From Tigriopus japonicus (Eukaryota > Arthropoda > Copepoda > Harpacticoida > Harpacticidae): DNA of 64,000 nt. Position 1 is the first letter of the stretch. The number at the start of each line of letters is the position of its first letter. Shown one piece after another: positions 1 to 11,652 of the stretch. Position numbers and translations under genes: made by a program. The DNA is taken from NCBI GenBank assembly GCA_010645155.1, contig CM021316.1, positions 5,228,954 to 5,292,953 of the forward strand, given 5' to 3'. The notes under the pieces were generated by a model that saw nothing but the letters and a program-made list of their open reading frames with translations, was not told the origin of the DNA and ran no database searches.

Positions 1-1119
1 CATCGGAGGGCCACGAAAAAGAACCTTTTCCGAAAACAGCTACAAAAAAGTGAATACTTGTGGGGCATCACACGAACTGCTGAAGCAGGACTTGAAAGTT
101 GCGGACAACTGATCCTTCAAGTGTGGTTGCTTTCGTCGGATTTCAAAGAGCTCTCCGAGGAATCATTTTGGGGACTGGTTGACAAAACCTACAATGGAGT
201 CATCTTCTTCTTGACGTTCTCATACAAAAATGCGGATGACATTGAAAAAAGTTTGGGCAAATTACTCATGTCATTGATAGCACTCGTGTTTGGGGTGTCC
301 GGGTGTTATCGAACCTTAAAAAGAGGTGCTGTCAAATTCTCCAACACTTATTTCATCTACGTGTCTTTGGTGTTCCAAATCTTCGCTCGAATTTTCAGCA
401 TCGGGCTCTATTTCTTTGCTGTTAGACAGTTCTTCCCAGTTGTGCCCATTCTTTTGGCCACGCATTTGATTTTTGTCTTCATCATCAAATGGACATTCGA
501 GCGAGCGAGACACACGCATGGGATGCTTGCGTGGTTGGTTTCGTTCGTGAATGTTGTGGCTTCGAGTTTAGTTTACGTCAGAATCGTTCCCATTGAGAAG
601 CAAAGGCCTAGTAAGTGGAAACGAGAGACCACCTCATTTCTTCCTAGTCATGAAGTCATTCAGCATTCGACCTTTTTCGTCCAGACGCTCTTTTTCCTTT
701 TGGTGCTCTTTGAGAATATCTTGTTAGCTTGCACGCCTCTAATGTATCCTTCAGGGCGAGCATTTGCTTGCTTAGGAACAGGCAAGATAACCCAATACGT
801 TTTCACCGTTATCGGTCTTTGCATGGCTAGTTGGTTGAGCCATGTCATGTATTATAAATACATGGGACATCCGTGGTCGGACATTAATGGACCGACTTGC
901 TCGGCCCAGAAGATCAAGTTCTCGTTTCACGTTTGTGGGCGCGAGAAAATGTTTCAGTGTGCTTGCAACAGAGACAGTGATCCAGAAGAGTTCCAAGATG
1001 AACCAAGTGAGACTGACGCGATGGTCAAAAAGATTCATTGCCGGTGTACGAAATGTCGTATTACGTGCTCCGATTTCAAAGACACAGATCAAGATGAGAG
1101 TGATGATGGAAATCAGTAA
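1..1119 (+). CDS. XK-related (XKR) family membrane protein, 5' partial
   Basis: The frame is open from base 1 to a TAA at 1117-1119, giving 372 residues in one exon with no in-frame ATG near the left edge, so the 5' end lies outside the window. The segment AGLESCGQLILQVW near residue 30 matches the family signature E-x-x-E-S-x-x-Q-L-x-L-Q. At least six hydrophobic helices follow, for example around LMSLIALVFGVSG, YVSLVFQIFARIF, VVPILLATHLIFVF, WLVSFVNVVASSLV, FFVQTLFFLLVLF and YVFTVIGLCMASWL. XKR proteins are multipass plasma-membrane proteins; some (XKR8, CED-8) scramble phospholipids after caspase cleavage, others have no known activity. The C-terminal tail is hydrophilic, rich in Cys, Asp and Glu, and holds caspase-like Asp motifs. 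It converges with MEIOB, 147 bp separating the two stop codons. Family is fairly sure; the subfamily is not. Confidence 0.75.
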   Translation, partial: HRRATKKNLFRKQLQKSEYLWGITRTAEAGLESCGQLILQVWLLSSDFKELSEESFWGLVDKTYNGVIFFLTFSYKNADDIEKSLGKLLMSLIALVFGVSGCYRTLKRGAVKFSNTYFIYVSLVFQIFARIFSIGLYFFAVRQFFPVVPILLATHLIFVFIIKWTFERARHTHGMLAWLVSFVNVVASSLVYVRIVPIEKQRPSKWKRETTSFLPSHEVIQHSTFFVQTLFFLLVLFENILLACTPLMYPSGRAFACLGTGKITQYVFTVIGLCMASWLSHVMYYKYMGHPWSDINGPTCSAQKIKFSFHVCGREKMFQCACNRDSDPEEFQDEPSETDAMVKKIHCRCTKCRITCSDFKDTDQDESDDGNQ

Positions 1120-1266
1120 TGAAATCAAGAACCATTTTGTCCGCGATTGTCAAATTTATAGTCGTAACCAAATCTTATTATACAATTTGGGCCAATAATC
1201 TTAACTCTGGTACCTGAGTTTACACCAAATAGAACCATACTTCTATTTCAAACATGGTCTCATGGT

Positions 1267-3069
1267 CTACTGAATGGGGGGGATGGGAGTATCTTTCGCA
1301 AGTTCATCAAAGCCAACAGGTTCCCAATTTAGGATCACGGTGGAGCTTCGAGAACGATCCACATTAGGTAGTAGGATCACAAGCCACACTTTCACAGGTT
1401 GAATGAAATGGCGCCATTTCAAGCTAGTTTTGTCTTCGTCAGAGAGACCGACAAATTCCTCAATCTTCCCCACTAGACGAGTGGCAGCATCTCCTAACCA
1501 ATATTCAGTAGGCTGAAGATAAAAATAATTTAAGCGCCTTTTTAGGGAAGCACTTACCATCTACTCGACAATTCTCCAAGGTTCCAGTAGAATCCGACAC
1601 ATCCATCCTCAAGTTCCATTTAGGTGTCTGTCGCTGAGCGTAGTTATGGTTGTTAAAGGCCTGACAATCAATGTTCGAACACAGCTTTGTCGCAACCGGG
1701 ATGACTGAGTGGCACTCACTGCATCTTAAATGCACGATTCTAGATGGTTAGAACAAAGTCAAGATGGATAAAAGCTATGAGAACAACTTTTCAACTTGCC
1801 TGCCAAGATCTCCATCTAAATCCATTTTAGTGATGTAGCCAAACACAATTGACGGGAAATCGGATTCAAAAGATGTTCCACCAATAGTAGTAGTATTGCC
1901 AGACGTTAGGTCTTGAAGAGTGACGATGTTGCTCACTTTCCTAATGGTTTGATAATCAATAGTGGATACAGATCGTTCCACTTGAGCCCCGAGGGAGAAG
2001 TTGGCATGTCTAGCATAACTGGCTAAATGTTTGGCTTCCTCAATATTGGGATTGATTGTGATGATGGTTCTCGAAGTGGCCGTCACAACTTTGCATTGAC
2101 TACCGGAACAAATCTACTATGAAGTTGACAAAATTCCCGCGCACTTCAAGGGGTAAGTAATCTCATTCATTTACCGAAAGTCATCTTTATCCACCCTGAC
2201 ATCAGCTAGAAAGAGTATATCCTGGGTGGGTATCCAATTCTCAGCCATGTGAATCCACTCCGAATCCCAAAGCTTGAGGATTAAGTTCGAGCTCATTTGA
2301 TCAAACAGACGGATTTCGCGGACTTCCCTTTCTTTGGCTTCAGGCCGACCCTTGGTCTTGAACTTTCGAGCGGCTCCAACGGCACGAATCGCGCCTAGGA
2401 GATCAACTTCATTTCCAGCGAGGATATGAGGATTGTTCTGAATGTCAGCCAAGGTGCAGAAATACGCCAAGGATTTCGTCGGCACTTGGAGTAATCTCAG
2501 CAAATCCGGACGACGCTCGGGATGCTTCATTATCGAGGAGGGAGGATCCGAGAAGGTCAACTGGAACGGACTAGAAACGGTGGGCGAGAACCTGCAGCGG
2601 AAAGTCAAAGTCAACCAATTGTCAATTGTGTGTTGTCACGTCACGTAATTAATCCCTAATTGGACATTTAAACAGAAATGAAATTAGACAAACTTTGGCT
2701 CGGATTCTTTGAGTTGAACTTTGGGTTGAGCAATTTCGACAACGTCTCCTACGTGATAGTTGGAGTCCAAATCCTCAGCCATGACTTCATTGGCCATCCA
2801 TAGCGTGACATTAATCCAATCTTGAGGAGAATCTCGAACTAGAAAGGCTCAAAATGATCAACCGTTTGGAATGGAAATCTATCCCCCCAAAAAAGAGTCA
2901 TTCATTGTGACCTACTTGTGATTTCCGCCACAAATCTTGGATGACCATCTTTGCCAGCAAACGAGCGACTTTGCCGCTTAGCGATGATCACGCCTACCAC
3001 AAGCACGCCCTCATCGCCTTGTTGGAGTGCACCGATCCGTACGCGTCGTAATAAATTTCCGCCGGGCAT
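1267..3069 (-). CDS. MEIOB: MEIOB-like meiosis-specific OB-fold protein, six exons
   Basis: Coding exons are 3069-2916, 2838-2694, 2591-2175, 2099-1800, 1739-1558 and 1493-1267. They total 1425 nt, exactly 475 codons (474 residues plus TAG), close to vertebrate MEIOB. Splice phases agree at every junction. Recognisable family segments are RDSP near residue 53, a second OB-fold region (LLGAIRAVGAARK to DVRVDKDDFR, about 175-238), VVTATSRTIITINPN just after it, a four-Cys zinc motif C-x2-C...C-x4-C (about 343-357), and LSDEDKTSLKW near the C-terminus. MEIOB is an RPA1-like single-stranded DNA-binding protein that works with SPATA22 to stabilise meiotic recombination intermediates in the nucleus. 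The intron between 1800 and 1739 uses a GC donor (CAG|GCAAGT). The ATG at 3069 follows an AG, so a further 5' exon cannot be excluded. Confidence 0.9.
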
Positions 3070-4040
3070 TCTACTTGAAAATTCCCGTTCAAATTTGAAC
3101 TTGTATCGACAAGATTTAGGTCTTCAAATTGAGTTACGCGCCAAATTCAGATAGAAATGCCATCTTGGTAAACTCCAGTTACCTCGACACTTTTCTGTGC
3201 CGTTTTGTGGGTTTTAGAATTTTAGTAGAAAGCCAGAAATTCTCAAGCAAGAGCAGACCCAATTTGAAAGCATCCAAGATAGAAAATGCCCTTTGTTAAG
3301 ACCGTTAAGTCGTTGATTAACATGATAATTTGACACGCTAAGAGCTTATCGGCAACACTTCCTCATCGTTTTTGCGGTGTTTAACCGGTTCCAACAAGAA
3401 ACAAGAACAGGCAAACTGGTTTTCGTCATTTGAATCAGAGTGACTAGGTTAAGTTTTTTTAATTGTGTGAGTGTATTATAAATATTTGACCAAAACAGTC
3501 TTAATAACTGTTTTGTTACACTTAAAGCCTTAATATAGTTACACTTAGTTTCTCTTTTAGATCTGCCATCCCAAGAGCTCAAAGCAATTTTGGGGTGATG
3601 GAAAAGGATGCGGGGTCTTATTGAAGCAGCGTGATTGTTGCCAAGCGGATTCAAACCAATATTCTATTTTCATAAAATGTCAAAAGTTCTTGCAAGGTAA
3701 TCTGTTACATTAACAGTGTTCAAGTTAGATTTAGAAATGAATGAAAATCAATATCTAAATCAGCCTTGTCAAAAAAAGTTTGCAAGCACTTTCAATGGCA
3801 ATTTCGTTCAAATTCACCGCAGAACTGCACCGTTTTAAGGGCCTTCTTGGGCTACGCGTTAGTTGAAGGTCGCGTCCTGTGGTGAGAGGTTCCTGCTTGA
3901 GAAGACCACAGAGTTGGCAGAGAGGAGACGCTGGGGCAGACAGGCCTATCATTTTGTTGGACAATTTTCAGGCCCCAGCTGACCTTTGGCTGTGACGTTT
4001 TCCAAGGAGTTGTGCCCTAACAAGTTCGTTTCGTTTGTAC
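3070..4040. other. Upstream of MEIOB, no gene seen
   Basis: The interval holds only short unrelated open frames. It should include the MEIOB 5' region on the minus strand, but I see no clear core promoter element. Nothing else is supported. Confidence 0.4.
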
Positions 4041-4599
4041 GGTTGAAGTAGGGGTAGGCGAGAAGCCGGTGTCGGTGCCAAGGTGTTGACATCAACTTTT
4101 TGGGCTTTCAGTGTCGGCATCAATACCAGGTCTCTGGTGCCGACGTATAAGACTTCAAGAGTTTTTGAAAAACGTACTGCCCGCCCAAAAATTTGATCCC
4201 AATTTTGATCGTAAATGTGAAGGACTAAACAAAATCCAATATCATCATTTTTGGTTCCATCATAAACATAAACGCAATGCAAGAAAATCACACACCCAGC
4301 TAGGGTATTGTAAAATGTAAGCTTATTTTCCCTCTCTCTTATTTATGTTGCACTAACATGGACTTAAATGTCTTAAGAATGCGTAGGTCTGTCAAAACTG
4401 GTACTCCATATTACAGTCCAAAAGGGCGCATTTTGTTTGACTTAATTATAAGGAACACGGTATCTGTGTCAGTGTCGACACCACGACGTTTATTGGCAAC
4501 TTCAACACAGGTGCCGGTGTCGGCGTGGGTGTCAACCTTGCGGCGTGGGTGTCGGAGTCGAGAGCAAAATTGCCGCTGTCACCCATCCCTAGGTTGAAG
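4041..4599. mobile_element. hAT-type non-autonomous element with 8-bp target duplication
   Basis: GGTTGAAG occurs at 4041-4048 and again at 4592-4599. Between them, 4049-4591 begins TAGGGGTAGGCGAG and its reverse complement begins TAGGGATGGGTGAC, imperfect terminal inverted repeats. Inside are several GGTGTCGG(T/C)G-like repeats in both orientations close to the ends, as expected for subterminal transposase-binding sites. There is no transposase frame in the 543 bp. An 8-bp duplication with ends starting (T/C)AGGG is typical of the hAT superfamily. The superfamily call is inference from ends and duplication length only. Confidence 0.75.
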
Positions 4600-6272
4600 T
4601 CAGGGTCACTTGTTGTTTGTTCGGGCACAACTTAAGTAATAATCTTCGGAAATATCAAGTTATCACCTGCAACCTTGGCTCTTCAACAGCTGTAACTCAT
4701 CCAACAAAAATTTCCGTATACCCGCCCTGTGGAGAAGACTATTTAACACAGTGTGACCAGACTGTGTCTGGACTGTGTCTGGACTACATCTGAAGGAAAT
4801 AATGCCGTCAAATCAGTTTATGTTTTAGGTCAGATAACACATTCAGACTCTTTGAAAGGCAATAGATATTAAACTCTCAGTAAATAATGGCAATAGTGCC
4901 AACTTAAAACATACTTAACTCTACACATAGCTTTTAAGCCCACGTAAAATAATCACGGAAACTAGGGCCACAAAGTTTCTGATTTGAACTTTTTCACAAC
5001 TTTTTTGACAAAAAGAAACTTTAAGGGCACTTTGAAAAAAATTGGCATCGTAAATGTGAAATTGAACAATGACAATTTTGGCGGGAAATTTCAAGTCTTA
5101 TTTTCATTAATTGGTCTCTCAGAACCGGTTTTGGGAGGACATTTTTGGGCAAAAAGTACAAAAAATGTTAAGAAAATGTTGAAATTTTCCAAAAAATGTC
5201 AAATAAAATTTATATGTTATTTTTAAGTAAAATTGGCAAAAAATGTAAAAAAAAATATTTTTAATGTAATTTTTTTTTCCCTAGCCCTATTGATCACCAT
5301 CTGATATCAAACATCTTTTAATATCAGTTTTTTCGCCATGCGATGTATCTTGATCTTTCTCAATAACCATTTATGCAGATATTGAGGTGACCTCTTAACA
5401 TTACAAAAAAAATCCTGCTTTCCTTTAAAGACTTTGTATCCACTCCTTAGACTCCACTAATAGTTTTTGTTGACCTTTGCCTCATTGAAGATTTGACGGC
5501 TTGCTGATTTTCCTTTAAAAATTTAATAAGCACATCTTCAACTTTGCAACAGACTTTGATATAAAACGAAACATTTCATCCAGCATAAAAGTTCTTTTTA
5601 TTATAACAGTTTCAAAGGCAAGAATGCAAATGAAGATGTTTCACTAGCCTTATCTTGTTTCTTGGGTTTAGACAAGACGGATTGATCTCGGAGAGCAGGA
5701 ATTGTGCGCGTTTGATAAATTTGTGGTTTTAAGGGCATTAAGTAAGGGCTTTTTTGAAAAGTGAAACTCGCTGAAATAGATAAATTATGTAAAGAGCCTC
5801 GTAAGTTCAACAAATGTGAGGCGCAATAAACAATGAGTTGGTCTTAAGAAAATTAGAAATATGTTTGCGTATCATATAAGTTATTGTGTGGAGTTAGTTC
5901 TAATGGTGTTAGGTACAAATGTTAAAAGTGGAACCTCAAGAGCCTGACCTGAAACCATTCTTTTCAGAGTAGTGTGCAAAGGTACTCATAAAATATAACA
6001 TGGCTATTGAAGTTTTGGAATGAATCGTGTCTTTTAGAAAAAGCATTAATACTGTCAAGGGGATCACTATTAGCAATGCTCTTTGCGTGGTACTTAATGC
6101 AATCAACGGGGAAACAAGCTAAGAACACGAGAAGAAGCTACCTGGAATGTGATGTCTCCATCCAACCTTGGGCCAAAACTGTACTTTGGTTTCCAAGGTT
6201 AAGGGGTTATTAATTTCACCTTGCTTCAACACGTTATCATTTCATTTCCTTCACTTGGAGAGATCTTTATTT
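4600..6272. other. Intergenic stretch containing the GPCR 3' region
   Basis: It is AT-rich and low-complexity between about 4980 and 5290, with many A and T runs, and has no frame I can assign. The right part should hold the 3' UTR of the GPCR encoded on the minus strand just to the right. A sequence TAGGGCTAGGG (minus strand, ending near 5293) resembles a hAT end, but I found no partner end or duplication. Confidence 0.4.
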
Positions 6273-9200
6273 TCAAACATGAGCCACTCCGTGAGCATCA
6301 CTTCGAAAAGATCTACCAAATTTGGGCTCTGAACCGTAATGATTTAGTTCCAAGACGCACGGAATTGATTCGTCTTCAGATATTGATGGATCACCATTGG
6401 CCTTTCCTTTGATCTTGACTGATGAGCACCGGTTCTCGAAAAATAAAGAGTTGTTGCTTTGATGGAAGGTTCTCAGGCGACCTTTGGGGGTTTGAAATTC
6501 CGGTAATTGGGGGCTAACAGTCCTTGGTTGATTTAATAATGGCTTGTTGCGAGGTGTTGCACTTTCTGCCGACAGATTCAACGAATCAACACTGGCTCGA
6601 GGTCTGCGAATCCACCGTCGTATGCATTTAATTTGATGAAGGACTTCAATGCGGAACTCGGTGGACATGACACAGTACACAAAAGCCCCCAGACTGGCAT
6701 TAATACTGAGAAGAAGCTGGGAAACTCGGTTAATGATCAGGACCCAAAATGGAATGGCCACACAGTGGTGCTCCTCGGCGAATTTGTGGTCGCGGTTAGC
6801 CACACATTCTTCAAAAATGAGGAAGAACCGCAGGGTATTGCAAACGAAGAACAGGAGAAGGATTACGAAAAGAATCCTGATCTTGTTGGCTTCTTCTGTC
6901 TTCAAGGTCTGGAAAGGCTGATTGTGAATGGACGTGGTAGTAGTAGCAGTAGTAGTGGTGGTGGTGGTTGTAGTAGTAGCATTAGTGGAGGCGATCGTGT
7001 TGCCTTCGGTGAGAAGGCGCCTTCTCATAAAAAGAATAGTATGGCTGTTCCAGAAGATTAGAAATCCCAAGGGTATTGCCACGGTAAAGGTGAAGGTGGC
7101 AATATTCTTGTACCAGAAGACGTAATTTCGATCCACTCGAAGATCCGTGACTCGAACTTCATGATGGTGTGTAATGCGCTGGAAAAAGGATGAATGACTT
7201 TAGTTTCAAGACCCATTATGGAAACTCGAGGGCTTGTCGAACTGAAGTATTGACATAAATCGAGATGAATGGAAATGATTAGTTTGGCCTTCCTATTTAC
7301 CCAAGCATCCTCTGTACTGGGAGGTGAGTCAAAATACATTTTTGGTTGTTCTTGGTGAGCTTTCCTGTAATCAAAGTTAAGTGCCAGCAAAAAACTTTAA
7401 ATCTTTACATGTTGTACTCATACTATGCTGGGTTTGTATAACAAAGTTTTGTTTGATTGAAATCATTACGGAGAAGCATTAAGCTCAATCAAATTGAAAA
7501 GAAAAAGAGCTCTGAAAAAATACCTAAAACTGCATCACGATGACTAAAATTTGAACCCAGCGCGATGATTTTTTCCCACATCACGATAGTAGTTTACTTT
7601 CATATCTTGAATAGCTTTTATTTCTTGCTTAAAGGTCTCACACATTTTCTGGATGAGTGGTTTTGGGGAAAGAATACATTATAGAAAAGAACTTCAGAAC
7701 TAAAAGTTAACCTAAGTTCGAGTCATTGCAATTTGTAACGACGTTCTCTCATTTTCATCTATGATGCCGCTGTGTTTGAATAAATGGCCCAAGTTTACAA
7801 GGTCGGCGGTCCAAGTGTAATTTTGGCATTTTTAGTACATAACCAGCATCTGTTTCAGATCTTATTGAGGCTCATAGATTTGTTTGCTTGGTAAATCCTC
7901 AAAAGTGAGACATGCTGGGATACCAAAAAGTCCATTCCAACCCAAAATTCTGCCTTCCTCTCCTTGAGGGACAAATGTAAGGCACTGTGCCAACTGTCCC
8001 TATTACTTCATCGATGTCATGATCTCATCCATGACCAAGGGCTTCAACAGGAATATGCATAACACAAATTCCATTCCTTAATACATTGGGATTCTTTGAC
8101 TGAAAATTTGAAAAAATCTATCAAAAACCACAAAACTTATGATGGTCCTAAGGGGTCTACACTTGGGCCGCCGACCCTGTAGTGCCTCGCGATGAAATAT
8201 GTTTCCTCTTGTTGGGATTTCTATTTTCTATTCTCAGTTTAAGCACTCCGTTCTAGTAATAAAAAATGATAAACATAAAAGTTTCAAATGGTGAAAGACC
8301 TGAAATCGAATTTTAAAAGCTTGGGAAACCTTTTATCATTTCTTCAAATCCCAGATCACTCTGGGGACTCGGAATTACTTTGAAAAATCAGGTAAGAAGT
8401 GTTTCGAACCAAGTGATTACTACGAAGGAGAAATCCACGACAGCAATTAGTTACTACGAACTTCATAACAACCAAAAATAGTCCGTGTGTATTTTTTTGG
8501 TGAAGGGTTGGAAGACTCAAAAAATGGCAACCGAATATCAAAGTTAAATGAAAACTTGAAAAGGGGCCAACCACTCATTTCTATTCAAATAGGGGTCCAC
8601 TGGAGCTTCGTTATGTAATCACAAGTTGTATGATAAATAAGTTTTGCAATTTGACAATTAAAGTATAGCCAAGATTTGGCACAATGACTGATAACATTGA
8701 AAATCATCACTGAGAAACACTGAAAAATGTTTAACTTTAAATTCAAAGTGACCTCCGTTCTTCTTCATGACAGCTCTTAAATGTCAATGGACATCTCAAC
8801 AACATCATGCAACACCTTTTGTGGAATTTCATTCCAGGCTTTGACAAGAGAAGCCATGAAAGGCTTCACATTATTGTGAAACTTGGCCCGCACCTTCTTT
8901 TCTAGAGTGGCCTACACTGAAAAAGCAATTGGGCTAAATTTTAAGAAGAAATGGGGGCTATCATGTCTTATCCCGAAAACTCTTCAAATTCTTTGAACAC
9001 CATTTCTGATTGACATTTTTTGTGTTTGCATTTGCTCTATCATAGTGCAATGTCCTAACCAGATTTTGGAAAAGATCTTGACCGGGTTCAGAATATTGTC
9101 AAAATGTATTTTTGCATTGATCTTAACTCTTTCAGGGACTAAAATTCAGGGAGTGCTCCAATTTATGGAGACACCGCCAAGTTGGTTCTTGACCGCAACA

Positions 9201-11652
9201 ATGACTACAAATTTTGATGATAACTGCATCCAGAGATGTTCCAAGGACATTATCATTTAAAGGACCAAAGGTTTGCTAACTAATAAAAAGGTTTTTGTCG
9301 GTTTAAAGAACGTCATCAACCTGAACTTTCAGGCTCATGTCTGTTACCTTCTTCTTTAGTGGAACTCACAATCGTTTTAAACTCTTGATAATATTGTGGC
9401 AATGTAATGGAGTTACCGTTTTTAAATTCGAAAGGTAGATATATATGCAAAGATATTTGTGTTCAATATGTATAATCGTTGTATGTATCGTCATTTTCCG
9501 CTTGGTCTTTTTAGATTTATGCTTGATCTTTTCATAGTCATTTTTGAGGACATTAGCAGTGCTTTTTGTTCTTGGTCTGCCACTCCCAAGACAGTCATAA
9601 TCATTCTCTACTTCATATTACAGTATTGTACTACTTTTCACATCTTACTCATGGATATATTGAGGGATTTCGAAATCTCTCTGCCCTCAGTTACGCTTGG
9701 CAATGAATGCCAAACGATCATCTTAATTGTTGCTTATTCGGTTTAAAATATTTCTCAATCAAAAATATGTAGCAAACTAATTCGTTCACAGGATAGAGAA
9801 GTGTCAGGAGCAACTTTAAATTATGGCATTGAACCAATAATATTAGAGTTATTTTCTCTGAAATTTCAGCTCAGGACAGGTCTACTTGGGGACCGTGCAT
9901 CTAAGACTGTCCAAGATTTTTATCGCATTTTGGTCGAAATGTGGCCCCCCAAGTGACTCTGACCTCAACCCAAGGGACAATCTGTCTGACCCATTCTTGA
10001 GGGCAAGGCTTGCAAACGACACCACAAAAGTGTTGAACGGCAAAAGTCAGTTCTACTGGCTTTCTGGGATGATACACACGAAGACACCGAACGTGTCGTG
10101 AGCGTAAAGGTTGTTCCCAGACTCAAAGCCGTAGTCCGAAACAAAGCTGGTCAAGGCGAGAATATGTAAAACAAAACTTTTCATGAATTGTCTAAGCTAC
10201 ATTTATACCATTTCAAGTCCGCTCATCCATTCGGCAAAGAATAAATAAAGATTTTGATGACCTATACTTATCCCGCATGCTGTACTTTTTGTACCAGACT
10301 TTTGAAATACTGTCAAACCATTCAATTTCAGTTTAAAGATCCCTTTCACCTTCGCAAGGTACGTGTTTTCTTCATTAAAACAAAGCTGAATCCAGGTATT
10401 TTGGGCTCAGTCAAAGTTCAATAAGTGTAGTATATATTGATGGTATGAGAATTAGTAAAAAAAGTGAGACTCGAGAGTCAAGAATCCGCTCTCTAAACAA
10501 GAATTCCAATACTCACTGACAAGTGATGGGAAATTTCCCAGAATCCCACCCCGAAATAGAAAGTATGGTTTGTTCGATCTTTTCCACATTATCCCCAATG
10601 CTTGGCCGAAACAACTCCAATACCTAATTACTGGGGCCAAAGTCCAAATATTGTTGGGTGTATTATGAGTTTCTAGGCCCTTTTGTGGGTCTCTTAAGGT
10701 GGTTGGTTTTCCTATGAATATCCAATATTATCGAAAAACGTGTCTTCGGAGTTTAAAACACTCACTCAAAATAAGATGGACTTGAATTCTGTACTTCATG
10801 CGTACTAACCTCCAAGGAATGCGTCTCGTTGAAGATCTTGACAGATCGAATCTGTGTGATTTTCACTTCGGATTCAAAGATGAGTGGAATCACAAAGGCT
10901 GCCGACAAGGCCACGCACAATCCCAAGTGAGAACAAGCGTTTCTCCATCGGTTCCCAAGAATAGCTGCATTACGGTATTCGATCGGAAATCGAATGGCCA
11001 GATATCTCTCTCGAGTGAGGAACATGGTTAGGAGAGTGGACGTGTACAGGAGCATAGGTTTACACGGATACAGAATATTGGAGAAGATGATGTCAAAAGT
11101 GATTCCACCTGTTTGCTTGTAGACCTCTAAGGTGAGGGAGTTCAGAATGTAAATGGTATGGACGGCCAACAAACAGGTTAGAATCTTGTTGAAGTTACTT
11201 TGCAGCTTCTTCCCTTTGACAAGGATGTAGATGGCCAACAAATTTCCCACAATACCCAGTACTCCAATGAGGCTCTGGCAAATGACATCCAAGAAGAATC
11301 CAACCACTTTCACCTGTTCCAGGTCTTCGGTTGTGGCTCCAAAAGTTCCAGGACAACGTTGGGGAGCGGGTTGGAAGTCAACCGATTCTTCTCGCAAAAC
11401 GTCCTCACCCGTGTGATTGGTAATATTGTAATCGTAATATCGAAACGTCACGTTCGAATTTCGTGACACAACCGAACGAATTATGGAAGAAAAGTTCTGA
11501 TGGTGGATTGGAAGTAGGCCGATTGGGCCAGGATCAAGCTCGGAGTTGTTGTAAAAGTTGGCCATTGATGTCCACTGAACTTGATCCATATACTCAAGGG
11601 ATGAGTCATTGCGAGAGCTCAATCCCAAAGGCTCTTGAAGCAAGTCCAACAA
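6273..11652 (-). CDS. Peptide GPCR, FMRFamide-receptor-like, two exons
   Basis: Exon 1 is 11652-10810 and exon 2 is 7178-6273, joined in phase 0 (LE|RI) across GTTAGT...TTTCCAG; 583 codons, 582 residues. Exon 1 encodes a long N-tail with several N-x-S/T sites, then TM1 (GVLGIVGNLLAIYILV) through TM4, with ERY after TM3 (TRERYLAIRFP). Exon 2 starts in extracellular loop 2 with VTDLRVDRNYVFWYKN, typical of arthropod FMRFamide-like receptors, then TM5 and MRRR, TM6 (FFVCNTLRFFL), and TM7 with SINASLGAFVYC. Such receptors act at the plasma membrane through G proteins in neuropeptide signalling. Loop 2 has no Cys to pair with the TM3 Cys. Intracellular loop 3 carries a poly-Thr tract from a trinucleotide repeat. 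The ligand cannot be told from sequence; a myosuppressin-like or orphan receptor is possible. Confidence 0.85.
6935..6990. repeat. Trinucleotide microsatellite inside the GPCR coding exon
   Basis: Plus-strand GTA/GTG/GCA triplets read on the minus strand as ACC/ACT/GCT codons and give a run of Thr with one or two Ala in intracellular loop 3. The length stays in frame. Confidence 0.85.
7798..8179. mobile_element. TA-flanked MITE (Tc1/mariner-like ends) in the GPCR intron
   Basis: The element is 382 bp and is flanked by TA at 7796-7797 and 8180-8181. Its left end starts CAAGGTCGGCGGTCCAAG, and the reverse complement of the right end starts CAGGGTCGGCGGCCCAAG. The 22-bp inverted repeats differ at two positions. 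No transposase frame is present. TA duplication plus CAGGG-like ends suggests a non-autonomous Tc1/mariner relative. Confidence 0.75.
8742..8935 (-). pseudogene. Decayed mariner transposase, C-terminal fragment
   Basis: The minus strand reads ATLEKKVRAKFHNN, then MASLVKAWNEIPQKVL, and after a frameshift RAVMKKNGGHFEFK. This is the order and spacing of a Tc1/mariner transposase C-terminus, which ends in a GGHFE-like motif. A stop (TAG) replaces the usual Trp before ATLEKKV. I could not trace the rest of the element on either side. Confidence 0.65.
9885..10168 (+). pseudogene. Decayed maT-like transposase, C-terminal fragment
   Basis: In shifting frames the plus strand reads TVQDFYRILVEMWPP, a broken DLNP region, then GKACKRHHKSVERQKSVLL, AFWDDTHEDTERVV and RLKAVVRNKAG. 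That order matches the end of DD37D (maT) mariner transposases. Several frameshifts mean it is non-functional. It lies in the GPCR intron, opposite in strand to the other mariner fragment. Confidence 0.6.

Noticed and set aside
4934..5293. Possible fifth hAT-type element (TAGGGCC... and CTAGCCCTA)
   Set aside because: The ends match poorly and the flanks share no convincing 8-bp duplication.
6633..7061. Plus-strand frames with Ser/Gly or Val runs opposite the GPCR
   Set aside because: They are antisense readings of the triplet repeat and the receptor exon.
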